This document shows, in pieces, positions 36,590 to 45,419 of a stretch of 64,000 bases of DNA. Both the position numbers and the translations under genes were made by a program. The notes under the pieces are model-generated. The model made no database searches, was not told the DNA's origin, and saw only the letters and a program-made list of their open reading frames with translations. Numbering within the stretch: position 1 is the stretch's first letter; each line of letters begins with the position of its first letter. This DNA comes from Sphingomonas dokdonensis. Lineage in GTDB: Bacteria; Pseudomonadota; Alphaproteobacteria; Sphingomonadales; Sphingomonadaceae. The stretch lies in NCBI RefSeq assembly GCF_002197685.1, contig NZ_NBBI01000003.1:434001-498000 (forward strand). The letters run 5' to 3'.

Positions 36590-38134
36590 GTGACAGTGCT
36601 TGTGCCGATCCTGGGCGATCAACTCTCCTTGAACCTGTCGTCGCTTGCCGCCGCCGATCCGGCAACAAGCGTCGTGCTGATGATGGAGGTGGCGGAGGAG
36701 ACGCAATACGTCCGTCATCACAAGACCAAGCTCGTCTTCATCCTGTCGGCCATGCGGCACCATGCCGAGGCGCTGCGCGACGCGGGCTGGACGGTGGATT
36801 ACGTCCGGCTGGACGATCCCGACAATAGCGGCAGCTTCACCGGCGAGATCGCCCGCGCGATCGCGCGCCACGCGCCGGATCGCATCGTGGTGACGGAAGC
36901 GGGCGAGTGGCGTGTCGCGGCGATGCTCGACGGGTGGGAAACGCTGTTCGGCACGCCCGTCGACCAGCGGCCCGACACGCGCTTCATCTGCTCGCACGCC
37001 GCATTCGAGGAATGGGCGAGCAGCCGCAGCGTCCTGACCATGGAATGGTTCTATCGCCGCATGCGCGCCGCCACGGGATTGTTGATGGAAGGCGGCAAGC
37101 CGGTGGGCGGCCGGTGGAATTACGACAAGGAAAACCGCCGTGCAGCCGAGCGTGACCTGCTGATGCCGCAGCCGCTGGCCTTTACGCCCGACGCGATCAC
37201 CCGCGAGGTGATTGCCCTGGTCGAACAACGTTTTGCGCACCATCCCGGTAGCCTGGACGGGTTCGACTATGCCGTGACCGCAGCCGATGCCGAGCGCCAG
37301 GCAGCCAGTTTCATGGCCAATGCGCTGCCGCAGTTCGGCGATTACGAGGATGCGATGCTGACCGGCGAGCGCTTCCTGTGGCACTCCATCCTGTCGCCGT
37401 ACATCAACGCCGGGCTGCTCGACCCGCTCGACCTGTGCCGGCGCGCGGCGGCCGCCTATGCGGCAGGACATGCACCGATCAATTCGGTCGAGGGCTATAT
37501 CCGACAGATCCTGGGTTGGCGCGAATATATGCGCGGGATCTACTGGCGCGAAGGCCCCGATTATGTGGAGCGCAACTTCCTTGGCCACACGCGGGCGCTG
37601 CCCGGCTGGTATTGGACGGGGCAGACCGACCTCGAATGCCTGGCCGAAACGCTGGGGCAGACGCTCGCCACCGCGCATGCGCATCATATCCAGCGGCTGA
37701 TGGTGATCGGCAATTTCGCACTGCTGATCGGGGCCGATCCGAAGGCGGTGCATCATTGGTACCTGGAAGTGTACCTCGATGCCTATGAATGGGTGGAGCT
37801 GCCGAACACGCTGGGCATGAGCCAATTCGGCGACGGCGGTCTGCTGGGATCGAAACCCTATGTGTCGTCGGGCGCCTATATCAACCGCATGTCCGATTAT
37901 TGCGGCCAGTGCCGCTATGACGTGACCAAGCGCGTCGGCGAGGATGCCTGCCCGTTCAACGCGCTCTACTGGCACTTTCTTGACCGGCATCGCGACAAGC
38001 TGGGGAGCAACCGCCGCCTTGCCATGCCGTACCGCACCTGGGATCGGCAGTCGGCGGCGGCGCAGGCGAGCACGCTCGCACAGGCGACGGCATTTCTGGA
38101 CACGCTCGATGCGGGCGGTGACGGTGATTATTGA
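36590..38134 (+). CDS. FeS-type bacterial cryptochrome/photolyase (PhrB / CryB class)
   Basis: 514 residues from GTG 36590 (no ATG is near; the ribosome-binding site is weak). The N-terminal antenna domain begins TVLVPILGDQLSLNLSS. The FAD domain contains RFLWHSILSPYINAGLLDP, INSVEGYIRQILGWREYMRG and AHHIQRLMVIGNFALL. The Fe-S cluster cysteines of the family are visible as SDYCGQCRYD and DACPFNALYW. Characterised members repair (6-4) photoproducts in light. It is 507-515 residues in relatives, so full length. Confidence 0.9.
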   Translation: MTVLVPILGDQLSLNLSSLAAADPATSVVLMMEVAEETQYVRHHKTKLVFILSAMRHHAEALRDAGWTVDYVRLDDPDNSGSFTGEIARAIARHAPDRIVVTEAGEWRVAAMLDGWETLFGTPVDQRPDTRFICSHAAFEEWASSRSVLTMEWFYRRMRAATGLLMEGGKPVGGRWNYDKENRRAAERDLLMPQPLAFTPDAITREVIALVEQRFAHHPGSLDGFDYAVTAADAERQAASFMANALPQFGDYEDAMLTGERFLWHSILSPYINAGLLDPLDLCRRAAAAYAAGHAPINSVEGYIRQILGWREYMRGIYWREGPDYVERNFLGHTRALPGWYWTGQTDLECLAETLGQTLATAHAHHIQRLMVIGNFALLIGADPKAVHHWYLEVYLDAYEWVELPNTLGMSQFGDGGLLGSKPYVSSGAYINRMSDYCGQCRYDVTKRVGEDACPFNALYWHFLDRHRDKLGSNRRLAMPYRTWDRQSAAAQASTLAQATAFLDTLDAGGDGDY

Positions 38135-38202
38135 CCACGCGGGCGAACAATGTCGCGCGCATTGAGCTTTCCTCTGCGCGCGATCGGTGAGAAGCGTCGA
38201 CC

Positions 38203-38844
38203 ATGAAATTCGTGATGGCCGATCTGCCGCCGCGGCAGCGCTACAAGCTGCTCGTCTCCACCGTCACGCCGCGGCCGATCGCGTGGGTGACGACGCGCGG
38301 CACGAACAGCGTGGTGAATGCCGCACCCTACAGCTTTTTCAACGCAATGGGTGACGATCCGCCGCTGCTGGTGCTGGGTTTGCTGAAAAACGCCGAGGGC
38401 GCGGACAAGGATACTGCGACCAACATCATCGAGACGGGCGAGTTCGTCGTGAACCTCGTGAGCGAGCAGGATGCCGAGACGATGAACCTGTCGTGCGTCG
38501 ATGCGCCGCGCACGGTGAGCGAGATCGATTATGCGGGCATCGCCACCACGTCCGCGACGCGTGTCGCGCCGCCGCTGATCGCAACCGCCCCGGTGAGCTT
38601 CGAATGTGTGAAGCGCGAGGTGCTGGAGATCGGCCCGCGGCAGGTGATCGCGGTAGGCGAGGTGCTGGTGACGCACATTCGCGACGAATTCATCGCCGAT
38701 CCTGACAAGCTGCACGTGGATACCGCCGCGATGCGGCTGATCGGGCGGATGCATGGTGCGGGCACGTACCTGCGCAACACCGACACCTTCACCATGACAC
38801 GGCCGGTGTTCGACCCGGCGCGGGTTGGCGGAGACGAGCGATAA
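38203..38844 (+). CDS. Flavin reductase-like FMN-binding protein
   Basis: 213 residues. The split-barrel FMN-binding fold of the DIM6/NTAB (flavin reductase) family shows as STVTPRPIAWVTTRG, NAAPYSFFNAMGDDPP and GEFVVNLVSEQ. Such proteins bind FMN and often reduce it for partner oxygenases, but no oxygenase is adjacent here. It is not part of the sulfosugar island, which has its own SsuE-type reductase. The LysR gene follows immediately, within 5 nt of the stop. Confidence 0.85.
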   Translation: MKFVMADLPPRQRYKLLVSTVTPRPIAWVTTRGTNSVVNAAPYSFFNAMGDDPPLLVLGLLKNAEGADKDTATNIIETGEFVVNLVSEQDAETMNLSCVDAPRTVSEIDYAGIATTSATRVAPPLIATAPVSFECVKREVLEIGPRQVIAVGEVLVTHIRDEFIADPDKLHVDTAAMRLIGRMHGAGTYLRNTDTFTMTRPVFDPARVGGDER

Positions 38845-38849
38845 GGCCG

Positions 38850-39749
38850 ATCAGCCGCATCGACCTCAACCTGCTCGGCACCTTCGAGGCGATCTATACG
38901 CAGGGCGGGGTGACGGCGGCGGCGCGGCATCTGCATCTGTCGCAATCCGCGGTGAGCCACGCGCTGGCGCGGCTGCGGCTGGCGTTTGATGACGAATTGT
39001 TCGTGCGCGCGGGCAACGCCATCGTGCCGACCGCGCTCGCCCGCTCGATCATCGATCCGGTGCGCGACGCGCTGCACGGGGTGGAGCAGGCGCTGGTCGC
39101 GGCGGCGCGGTTCGATCCGGCGACATCGACCCGCGCCTTCCGCATCGGGCTGCGCCAGGCGAACGAGGCGCGGGTATTCGCCGGGATCGTCGCCGAGGTA
39201 GTGCGCGCGGCGCCGGGCGTGACGCTGGGGAGCGTCAACTTTCGTCGCAGCGAGGTGGCCGAGGAGCTTGCGCGCGGCGACCTCGACCTCGCGATCGACG
39301 TGGCGAGCGATGCGACCGCGGGGCTACGCGCAATTCCGTTGCAGACCGATACGATGGTGGTGGCGGCGAGGCGCGGCCATCCGCGGATCGCGGGCACGGT
39401 CGACCTCCCGACGTATCTTGCCGCGGATCACGTGCAGGCCTCGCCGCGACCGTCGGGTCCGGGGCTGGAAGACGAGGGACTGGCGGCGCTGGGCGAAACC
39501 CGGCGGGTGGCGATCCGCTGTCAGAATATCTGGTCGGCGTGGCAGGTGGTGGCGCAATCCGACCTGATCCTGACGCTGCTGGGCACGCATGCCGCGACGC
39601 TGCTGCCGGTGGCGGATAACCAGATCGTGCCGCTGCCATTCGAGATCGCGCCGCGGCCGCTGCAGCTGTTGTGGCATCCGGCGGCAGAGCGCGACCCCGG
39701 CAATGCGTGGCTTCGCACGCTGGTAGAGGCGCAGCTTGCCGCCGCGTAG
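38850..39749 (+). CDS. LysR-family transcriptional regulator (non-canonical start)
   Basis: About 299 residues if begun at the ATC at 38850 (ISRIDLNLLGTFEAIY). The HTH is TAAARHLHLSQSAVSHALARLRLAF and the substrate-binding domain follows. LysR proteins normally start with M-x-x-IDLNLL; here no ATG, GTG or TTG exists in frame before GTG 38910, which would remove the first helix of the HTH. AAGG lies 3-5 nt before the ATC, and ATA 38841 is another possible start. Either a rare start codon is used or a base differs from the real genome. It probably regulates the flavin-binding protein gene just upstream or nearby genes. Confidence 0.75.
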   Translation: MSRIDLNLLGTFEAIYTQGGVTAAARHLHLSQSAVSHALARLRLAFDDELFVRAGNAIVPTALARSIIDPVRDALHGVEQALVAAARFDPATSTRAFRIGLRQANEARVFAGIVAEVVRAAPGVTLGSVNFRRSEVAEELARGDLDLAIDVASDATAGLRAIPLQTDTMVVAARRGHPRIAGTVDLPTYLAADHVQASPRPSGPGLEDEGLAALGETRRVAIRCQNIWSAWQVVAQSDLILTLLGTHAATLLPVADNQIVPLPFEIAPRPLQLLWHPAAERDPGNAWLRTLVEAQLAAA

Positions 39750-39848
39750 GTCATGCATGATGGACATGCGTGCGATCAGGGATGATCATTACCGCCGATG
39801 CCCCGTGCGGCGGTACAATGGCACCATTGCAAACCGAGGGTGGGCCTG

Positions 39849-41093
39849 ATGTCGAATATCTTCACGATTCCCGAGCTGGACGATCTGCGCATGTCGGAAG
39901 GCGTGCGGCCGCTGTTCGACGCGGTGAAGGCGTTCGTGCGCGACCACGTCGATCCGATCTATCCCGAGTTCGAGCGGCTGGGCGAAGGGCGCGAGAACCG
40001 CTGGAGCTTTGCACCGGGGCAGCTGGAGCTGCTGCAGGGTGCCAAGGATAAGGCAAAGGCTGCGGGGCTGTGGAATTTCTTCCTCCCCAATGCGGAGACA
40101 GGCGAGGGGCTGTCGAACCTCGACTATGCCTATATCGCTGCCGAGCTGGGCAAGTCGCCGCTCGCGTCCGAAGCGCTGAACTGCTCCGCGCCCGACACCG
40201 GCAACATGGAAGTGCTGGAGCGGGTCGGGACGCCCGAGCAGAAGAAGCAGTGGCTCGAGCCGCTGCTCGCCGGCGAGATCCGCTCGGCCTATGCGATGAC
40301 CGAGCCCGATGTCGCCTCCTCGGACGCGAAGAACGTGCGCTGCGCCGCGCGGCTGGAGGGTGACGAATGGGTCATCAATGGCGAGAAGCATTATATCTCG
40401 GGCGCTGGCGACCCGCGCTGCAAGGTGATGATCACCATGGTGCGCACCAATCCCGATGCGCCGTCGTCGCAGCAGCAATCGCAGATCCTGGTGCCGATGG
40501 ATGCCGAGGGAGTCGAGATCCTCGGCGCGATGGAGGTGTTCGGCAAGGATCACGCGCCGCGCGGGCACATGCATCTGCGCTTCAACAACGTGCGGGTGCC
40601 GCGCGAGAACATCCTGCTGGGCGAGGGCCGCGGCTTCGAGATCTCGCAGGTCCGCCTCGGGCCGGGCCGTATCCACCATTGCATGCGCACGATCGGCAAG
40701 GCGGAAGTCGCGCTCGACCTGATGGTGAAGCGCGGCAATTCGCGCGAGGCGTTCGGCCGCTCGCTGATCATGCTGGGCAAGAACCTGGAGCTCGTCAGCC
40801 GCGCGCGGATCGAGATCGAGGCGATGCGCCTGATGGTGCTGAAGGCGGCCAAGGCGATGGACGTGCTTGGCAATCGCGAGGCGCGCGTGTGGGTCAGCAT
40901 GGTAAAGGCGATGGTGCCGGAGAAGACCTGCCAGATCATCGACCAGGCGATCCAGATCCACGGCGCCTATGGCATGAGCCAGTTCACGCCGCTCGCCGAG
41001 CTGTACGCCGACGTGCGCCACCTGCGCTTTGCCGACGGGCCCGACGAAGTGCACCACATGGTGGTTGGCCGCAACGAGCTGGCGCTGCATTGA
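39849..41093 (+). CDS. Acyl-CoA dehydrogenase
   Basis: 414 residues from ATG 39849. The N-terminal domain ends with AYAMTEPDVASSDAKNV, the flavin-binding Y/F-x-(M/I)TEP motif. The middle domain includes WVINGEKHYISGAGDPRCK, and the C-terminal helices end with QIHGAYGMSQFTPLAELYADVR. It oxidises an acyl-CoA to the enoyl-CoA with FAD and passes electrons to ETF. It resembles the ACAD10/11-like bacterial group acting on branched or longer substrates. A terminator follows, then a thioesterase gene on the same strand. Confidence 0.92.
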   Translation: MSNIFTIPELDDLRMSEGVRPLFDAVKAFVRDHVDPIYPEFERLGEGRENRWSFAPGQLELLQGAKDKAKAAGLWNFFLPNAETGEGLSNLDYAYIAAELGKSPLASEALNCSAPDTGNMEVLERVGTPEQKKQWLEPLLAGEIRSAYAMTEPDVASSDAKNVRCAARLEGDEWVINGEKHYISGAGDPRCKVMITMVRTNPDAPSSQQQSQILVPMDAEGVEILGAMEVFGKDHAPRGHMHLRFNNVRVPRENILLGEGRGFEISQVRLGPGRIHHCMRTIGKAEVALDLMVKRGNSREAFGRSLIMLGKNLELVSRARIEIEAMRLMVLKAAKAMDVLGNREARVWVSMVKAMVPEKTCQIIDQAIQIHGAYGMSQFTPLAELYADVRHLRFADGPDEVHHMVVGRNELALH

Positions 41094-41129
41094 TCGCGCA
41101 GCCCTGATCGAGACGACAGGCGACAGCGG

Positions 41130-41170
41130 AGGCGTCGGGGCATAAGGCTGTTCCGACGCCTTTGTTGTTT
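41130..41170 (+). terminator. Rho-independent terminator after the acyl-CoA dehydrogenase
   Basis: Arms AGGCGTCGG (41130-41138) and CCGACGCCT (41153-41161) are perfect complements, with a 14-nt loop and a TTTGTTGTTT tail. Confidence 0.8.
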
Positions 41171-41184
41171 GGGGGAAGCCGTAC

Positions 41185-41970
41185 ATGAGCGATGCCATCT
41201 TCACGCGCGATGGCGCCGACTTCGTTGCGGGCGGCTATGCCGCAGGGCCGTGGCATCCCGGTCTGCAGCATGGCGGCGCCCCTTCCGCGCTGGTGGCCTG
41301 GGCGGCGGAGCAGGTGCCGACCGCCAGCCCGATGCGCGTCGCGCGCGTGACGGTGGAGCTGCTGCGGCCGGTGCCGGTGGATCGGCTCGCGGTGGAAGCC
41401 GAGGTGATCCGCGACGGGCGCAAGATCCAGCTCGTCCAGGTGCGGTTGCTGCATGCGGGCAAGGAAGTGACGCGGGGGGTCGTGCTGCGCGTGCGGATCG
41501 GCGACGAGGCGCTGCCGGAGGGCGCGGGGATCGCGGGCGGGCCCGGATCGCCAGACGACGTGGCGCCGGACACGACGTTCCAGAACGAATTGCCGAACCG
41601 CGTCAACTTTGGCGCGAACTTCGACATGCGGCGCATCCGCGGTGGCTTCGGGCAATTGGGTCCGGGCAAGATGTGGTTTCGCCAGCACCGTGCGCTGATC
41701 GCCGGTGAGGCGCAGACGCCGGTGACGCGCGCGATGGCGGTGGCGGATTTCTCCAACGGCATCGCGCCGATGCTGCCGTTCGACGCGTGGACGTTCCTCA
41801 ACGCCGACCTGACCGTCAGCTTCGCGCGGGCGCCGGAGGGCGAGTGGATCTTTTCCGACGCGGAGACGTGGCTGGGCGACGACGGCGCGGGGCTGGCGAT
41901 GACGCGGCTGGGCGATTCGCGCGGCTGGTTCGGCCGGGCGGTGCAGTCGCTGATCGTGGAGCGGCGCTGA
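41185..41970 (+). CDS. Thioesterase family protein (TesB-like double hotdog)
   Basis: 261 residues. The N-terminal hotdog has WHPGLQHGGAPSALVAWAAEQ and RVARVTVELLRPVPVDRLAVE, the pattern of TesB/acyl-CoA thioesterase-like proteins. The C-terminal hotdog has FLNADLTVSFARAPEGEWIF and ends RAVQSLIVERR. It probably hydrolyses an acyl-CoA in the cytoplasm. It starts just after the terminator of the acyl-CoA dehydrogenase, so it has its own promoter or depends on read-through. Confidence 0.8.
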   Translation: MSDAIFTRDGADFVAGGYAAGPWHPGLQHGGAPSALVAWAAEQVPTASPMRVARVTVELLRPVPVDRLAVEAEVIRDGRKIQLVQVRLLHAGKEVTRGVVLRVRIGDEALPEGAGIAGGPGSPDDVAPDTTFQNELPNRVNFGANFDMRRIRGGFGQLGPGKMWFRQHRALIAGEAQTPVTRAMAVADFSNGIAPMLPFDAWTFLNADLTVSFARAPEGEWIFSDAETWLGDDGAGLAMTRLGDSRGWFGRAVQSLIVERR

Positions 41971-41980
41971 ACGGCGTGTT

Positions 41981-43183
41981 CTAGCGGCGACCGCCGCGGC
42001 TGCTGGCGGCGCGCGCGGGTGTGCGTGCGGTGTCTAGTTGCGGACGGTAACGCTGGCCCACGCCCTTGCCGGCGCCCTTTGCGGCGTAGAGCGCGAGGTC
42101 GGCGCGCTTGCGCAATTCCACCGTGCTGGCGGCGTCTTCCGGCAGGCAGGCAAAGCCGATGCTGGCGCCGACGTGCACCTTGCAATCATCGGAAACGTCA
42201 TAGGGCGTATCGGCGACTGCCTCGATCAGGCGATCGACCAGCGGGGCGGCGCGATCGGCGGCCACGCCGCGCGCGACGACCATGAACTCGTCGCCGCCCA
42301 TGCGCGCGAGCAGGTCGTCGGGGCCGAGCTGCTGCGCCAGGCGATCGGCCACTTTCATCAGCAAGACGTCCCCCGCGCCGTGGCCATGGGTGTCGTTCAC
42401 CTGCTTGAACCCATCGAGATCGATGCTGAGCAGCGCCATGCAGCGGTGCGCGTCCGGTGCGATCCGGCCGAGCGCATCATCCATGCCGTGACGGTTCAGG
42501 ATACCGGTCAGTGCGTCATGCTCCGCAAGATAGAGCGCCTGCTTTTCCGCCGCGATCATCAGCAGCATCGAGCGATGAAAGGTGCGGATGATCTGCATCG
42601 CGCCAAGGAGAAACGGCGGCGTGAGAATAAGGATGACGAGCAGCCACGGCTCGCCCGACAGCGCGGCGCCGGCAACGAACGGCAGGTCGCAGAGCAACAC
42701 CAGCAGAAAGGCGAAGCGCGGCGCGGGATAGTTGCGTGCGCACACCGGACCCAGCATGGCGACCAGCAGCGTGGTGGACAGGACGCTGAGCACCAGATCG
42801 CCCGACACCATGGCCGTCAGCGCAAGCGTACCTTGCGTTGCGCACCAGATGACCGACAGCACCGCCGAGCCGTCAATGGATGGAAGATAATCAGGGTTCG
42901 CTCGTGACCGCGCGACACGAGTTCGCCATTCAAGCAGACGGGCAACCAACACCACGAGTTCGATCAGGCAAAAGATCGCAAAGACAGTCTGCCCACTGCG
43001 GATCAGCGCCGCGCCCGCCACGACAAGCGAGCAGAACGAGCCCATGATCGCCGCGGCGGTGGAATTCAGCAGCTGTCCCAGCAGCAAGGCGCGGCCCTTG
43101 GCGTCGACCTCTCCACCTGGTTCGAACAACCAGTGTAGCGCCCGTCCAACGGGGCCCAGTTTTGCAAAAGAATGGCCGTGCAC
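41981..43183 (-). CDS. Diguanylate cyclase with N-terminal membrane domain (GGDEF)
   Basis: 400 residues from GTG 43183. Five to six hydrophobic helices occupy about residues 35-215, followed by a GGDEF domain: LAEHDALTGILNRHGMDDAL, LLSIDLDGFKQVNDTHGHGAGD and ARMGGDEFMVV. The active-site GGDEF is intact, so it should make cyclic di-GMP. No RxxD inhibitory site is seen at the expected place before GGDEF (the residues are GPDD), so product feedback may be missing. The membrane part may sense a signal that cannot be read from sequence. Confidence 0.9.
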   Translation of the reverse strand: MHGHSFAKLGPVGRALHWLFEPGGEVDAKGRALLLGQLLNSTAAAIMGSFCSLVVAGAALIRSGQTVFAIFCLIELVVLVARLLEWRTRVARSRANPDYLPSIDGSAVLSVIWCATQGTLALTAMVSGDLVLSVLSTTLLVAMLGPVCARNYPAPRFAFLLVLLCDLPFVAGAALSGEPWLLVILILTPPFLLGAMQIIRTFHRSMLLMIAAEKQALYLAEHDALTGILNRHGMDDALGRIAPDAHRCMALLSIDLDGFKQVNDTHGHGAGDVLLMKVADRLAQQLGPDDLLARMGGDEFMVVARGVAADRAAPLVDRLIEAVADTPYDVSDDCKVHVGASIGFACLPEDAASTVELRKRADLALYAAKGAGKGVGQRYRPQLDTARTPARAASSRGGRR

Positions 43184-43272
43184 GTCGTCAGCCTTGTCCG
43201 CTTTCCCCTTGCAATAGCGGAAAATGTTGGCGGAGACGTTAAGATCGTCGTGAGACGGGCGGTCATCGCCTG

Positions 43273-43309
43273 GAGCGGCAGGATCGCGTCTTAGCGAGTC
43301 CTGCCGCTC
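43273..43309 (-). terminator. Stem-loop after the S9 peptidase gene
   Basis: Perfect 11-bp arms GAGCGGCAGGA and TCCTGCCGCTC with a 15-nt loop containing an inner TCGC/GCGA pair lie 7 nt beyond the S9 peptidase stop on the minus strand. No T-run is present. Confidence 0.5.
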
Positions 43310-43315
43310 GCGCGA

Positions 43316-45271
43316 TCAGCGCGCCGGCTGCTCGAACAGGCGGCGCAGGAACACCGTTTCCACCTCGCGGCGCAGATCGTTGTTCGGCTTCTTGTAGAAG
43401 CCGTGGCCTTCGTCGGCGAAGAGCACGTACCAGGCCTCGTTGCCGTTCGCGCGCAGCTTGTCGACGATCTGGTCGGATTCGAGCTGCGGCACGCGCGGGT
43501 CGTTGGCGCCCTGCATCACCAGCATCGGTTTGGTGATGCGATCGACGCTGGTGATCGGCGAAACGCGCTGGAGCACCGCGCGCATCTTGGGATCACGCTC
43601 ATCGCCATATTCGGCGCGGCGATTGTCGCGGCGATACGCCTCGGTACGTTCAAGGAACGTGATCCAGTTGCTGATCCCGTACCGCTCGACCCCGCCGACC
43701 AGACGATCGGAATAATGCGTCATCACGGCAAGGCTCATGTAGCCGCCGTAGGATTGGCCATAAACGGCGACGCGGCTCGCATCGAGACCCGGCTGCTCGC
43801 CGATCCAGTCGAGCAGGGCGCCGATGTCCTTTACCGAATCCTCGCGCTTTTCGGCATTGTCGAGATTGAGGTAGCGCTTGCCATAGCCGTCGCTGCCGCG
43901 GACATTGGGAAGGATCACCGTCGCCTTCAGCACGTCGGCGAAATATTGCGCGCCATAGTTCCAGATCGGGCGGGTCTGCGCCTCCGGGCCGCCGTGAATG
44001 TCGATGATGACGGGCGTACGCGTGCCCGCAGGCACGCCCTTCGGTCGATAGACGAACGCCGGCACCGACAGACCGTCAAACGACGTGAAGCGGATCAGCT
44101 CGGGCTCGGCGAGCTGGGCCGGGTCGAGATCGCCGAGCTCCGACGTGGTCCAGCGCGTCAGGCCGGCACCGAGCACATCCCAGGCCCACACGTCGCCCGC
44201 CGACGTGGCGGAGGTGAGGCCGATCGCGAGCTGCTTGCCATCGAGCGAGAATTTCAGCGCGGTGAGCACGCCCTTGGGCAGGGTCGGTTGCGGCAGCGCG
44301 CGACGGGTGATGCGATCCTGCACCACCACGCGCGAGAAGCCGTCCTCGTTTACCGAATAGGCGAGGACGCGGCCATCGTCCGTCACGTCGTAGCTTTCGA
44401 CGTCCCACTTGAGGTCCGGCGTCAGCACGCGCTGGTTGCCGGTGGCGAGGTCGATCTCGACCAGCTGGCGCGTGTCGCTGCCCCGATCGGAGATGGCGAT
44501 GAGCGACTTGCCGTTGGGGAGGTAGCGCGGTTCCTGATAAACGGCTGCTTCCGCCTGCGGGGCGATCCGGCGTGCCTTGCCGGTGGCGAGATCGAGCTCG
44601 AACAGCTGGTCCTCGCGGTTCGACAGGCTGCGCACGAAGATCAGCCGCGATTTGTCGGGCGCGATGTCGGCGGGAGCAACCGCACCGTCCGCCTGATAGA
44701 GCGTGCGCGGTGTGCCGCCGGCCTTTGGATCAACCCCCAGGATCGTATAGGCGGCGCTACCCTTGGTTGCGCGCGCCCAGGCAAGGAGACTGCCGTCCTT
44801 GCTGAACACGGGCGAGCCGTTGCGCGTGCCGGCTTGCGTCAGCTGCTGCGCGGTGCCGGTGAGGCCACGGGCATACAGCTGAAACCATTCGTCGCCGCCG
44901 GTATCACGCACCATGACGAACCGGTCGGTGCCGGGGATGACGCTGGCGCCGGCTATCGGCTCGGCGCCGAAGGTGACCTGGGTGCGCGCGGCACCGGGGC
45001 TGGCAACATGGTGCAATTGCTGCGTGGCGCCGAAGCGCGTCGCGATCAGCATCGAGCCGTCGGGCAGCCAATCCTCGAACTGTGCGGCGCGGCTGTTCTG
45101 ATAGCGCTGCACTGCCTCGCGCACGTCGGCGGGGATCTCGGGCACGCCCGACAGCGTGGCGCTGCCGACCTGCCGCTGGTTGACGGCGGAAGCGGGCGCG
45201 CCACTCGTCTGTGCAAAAGCGCCGGCACTAAGAGCGGCGAGGCTGATCGAAGCGGCGAGTTGTTTGAGCAT
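43316..45271 (-). CDS. S9-family peptidase (acylaminoacyl-peptidase / DPP-like), exported
   Basis: 651 residues with a Sec signal (LAASISLAALSAGAFAQ). A beta-propeller of WD40/TolB-like repeats (for example GSPVFSKDGSLLAWARA) is followed by an alpha/beta-hydrolase domain with the nucleophile elbow GQSYGGYMS, ANDPRVP (Asp) and DEGHGF (His). It removes short peptides or acyl-amino acids in the periplasm. It is monocistronic, with divergent regulators or promoters in the 148 bp to the LOV-HTH gene. Confidence 0.92.
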   Translation of the reverse strand: MLKQLAASISLAALSAGAFAQTSGAPASAVNQRQVGSATLSGVPEIPADVREAVQRYQNSRAAQFEDWLPDGSMLIATRFGATQQLHHVASPGAARTQVTFGAEPIAGASVIPGTDRFVMVRDTGGDEWFQLYARGLTGTAQQLTQAGTRNGSPVFSKDGSLLAWARATKGSAAYTILGVDPKAGGTPRTLYQADGAVAPADIAPDKSRLIFVRSLSNREDQLFELDLATGKARRIAPQAEAAVYQEPRYLPNGKSLIAISDRGSDTRQLVEIDLATGNQRVLTPDLKWDVESYDVTDDGRVLAYSVNEDGFSRVVVQDRITRRALPQPTLPKGVLTALKFSLDGKQLAIGLTSATSAGDVWAWDVLGAGLTRWTTSELGDLDPAQLAEPELIRFTSFDGLSVPAFVYRPKGVPAGTRTPVIIDIHGGPEAQTRPIWNYGAQYFADVLKATVILPNVRGSDGYGKRYLNLDNAEKREDSVKDIGALLDWIGEQPGLDASRVAVYGQSYGGYMSLAVMTHYSDRLVGGVERYGISNWITFLERTEAYRRDNRRAEYGDERDPKMRAVLQRVSPITSVDRITKPMLVMQGANDPRVPQLESDQIVDKLRANGNEAWYVLFADEGHGFYKKPNNDLRREVETVFLRRLFEQPAR

Positions 45272-45419
45272 GGCTCCATTGATCGGCCCTTGGCGGGCGC
45301 GGCGTCAAGCGCGCGTGCATCGCAACCGGTGACATAAGTCACTGGTGCGCAGCGCGACCGGCGAACAGGGGCGAGCGATCAATTGCCAGCATGGCCGTGC
45401 TGGGGCTACGGTGCCGAGC

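Noticed and set aside
38203-38844. Flavin reductase at 38.2 kb as part of the sulfoquinovose system
   Set aside because: It is 8 kb from the island with unrelated genes between, and the operon has its own FMN reductase coupled to the sulfoquinovosidase.
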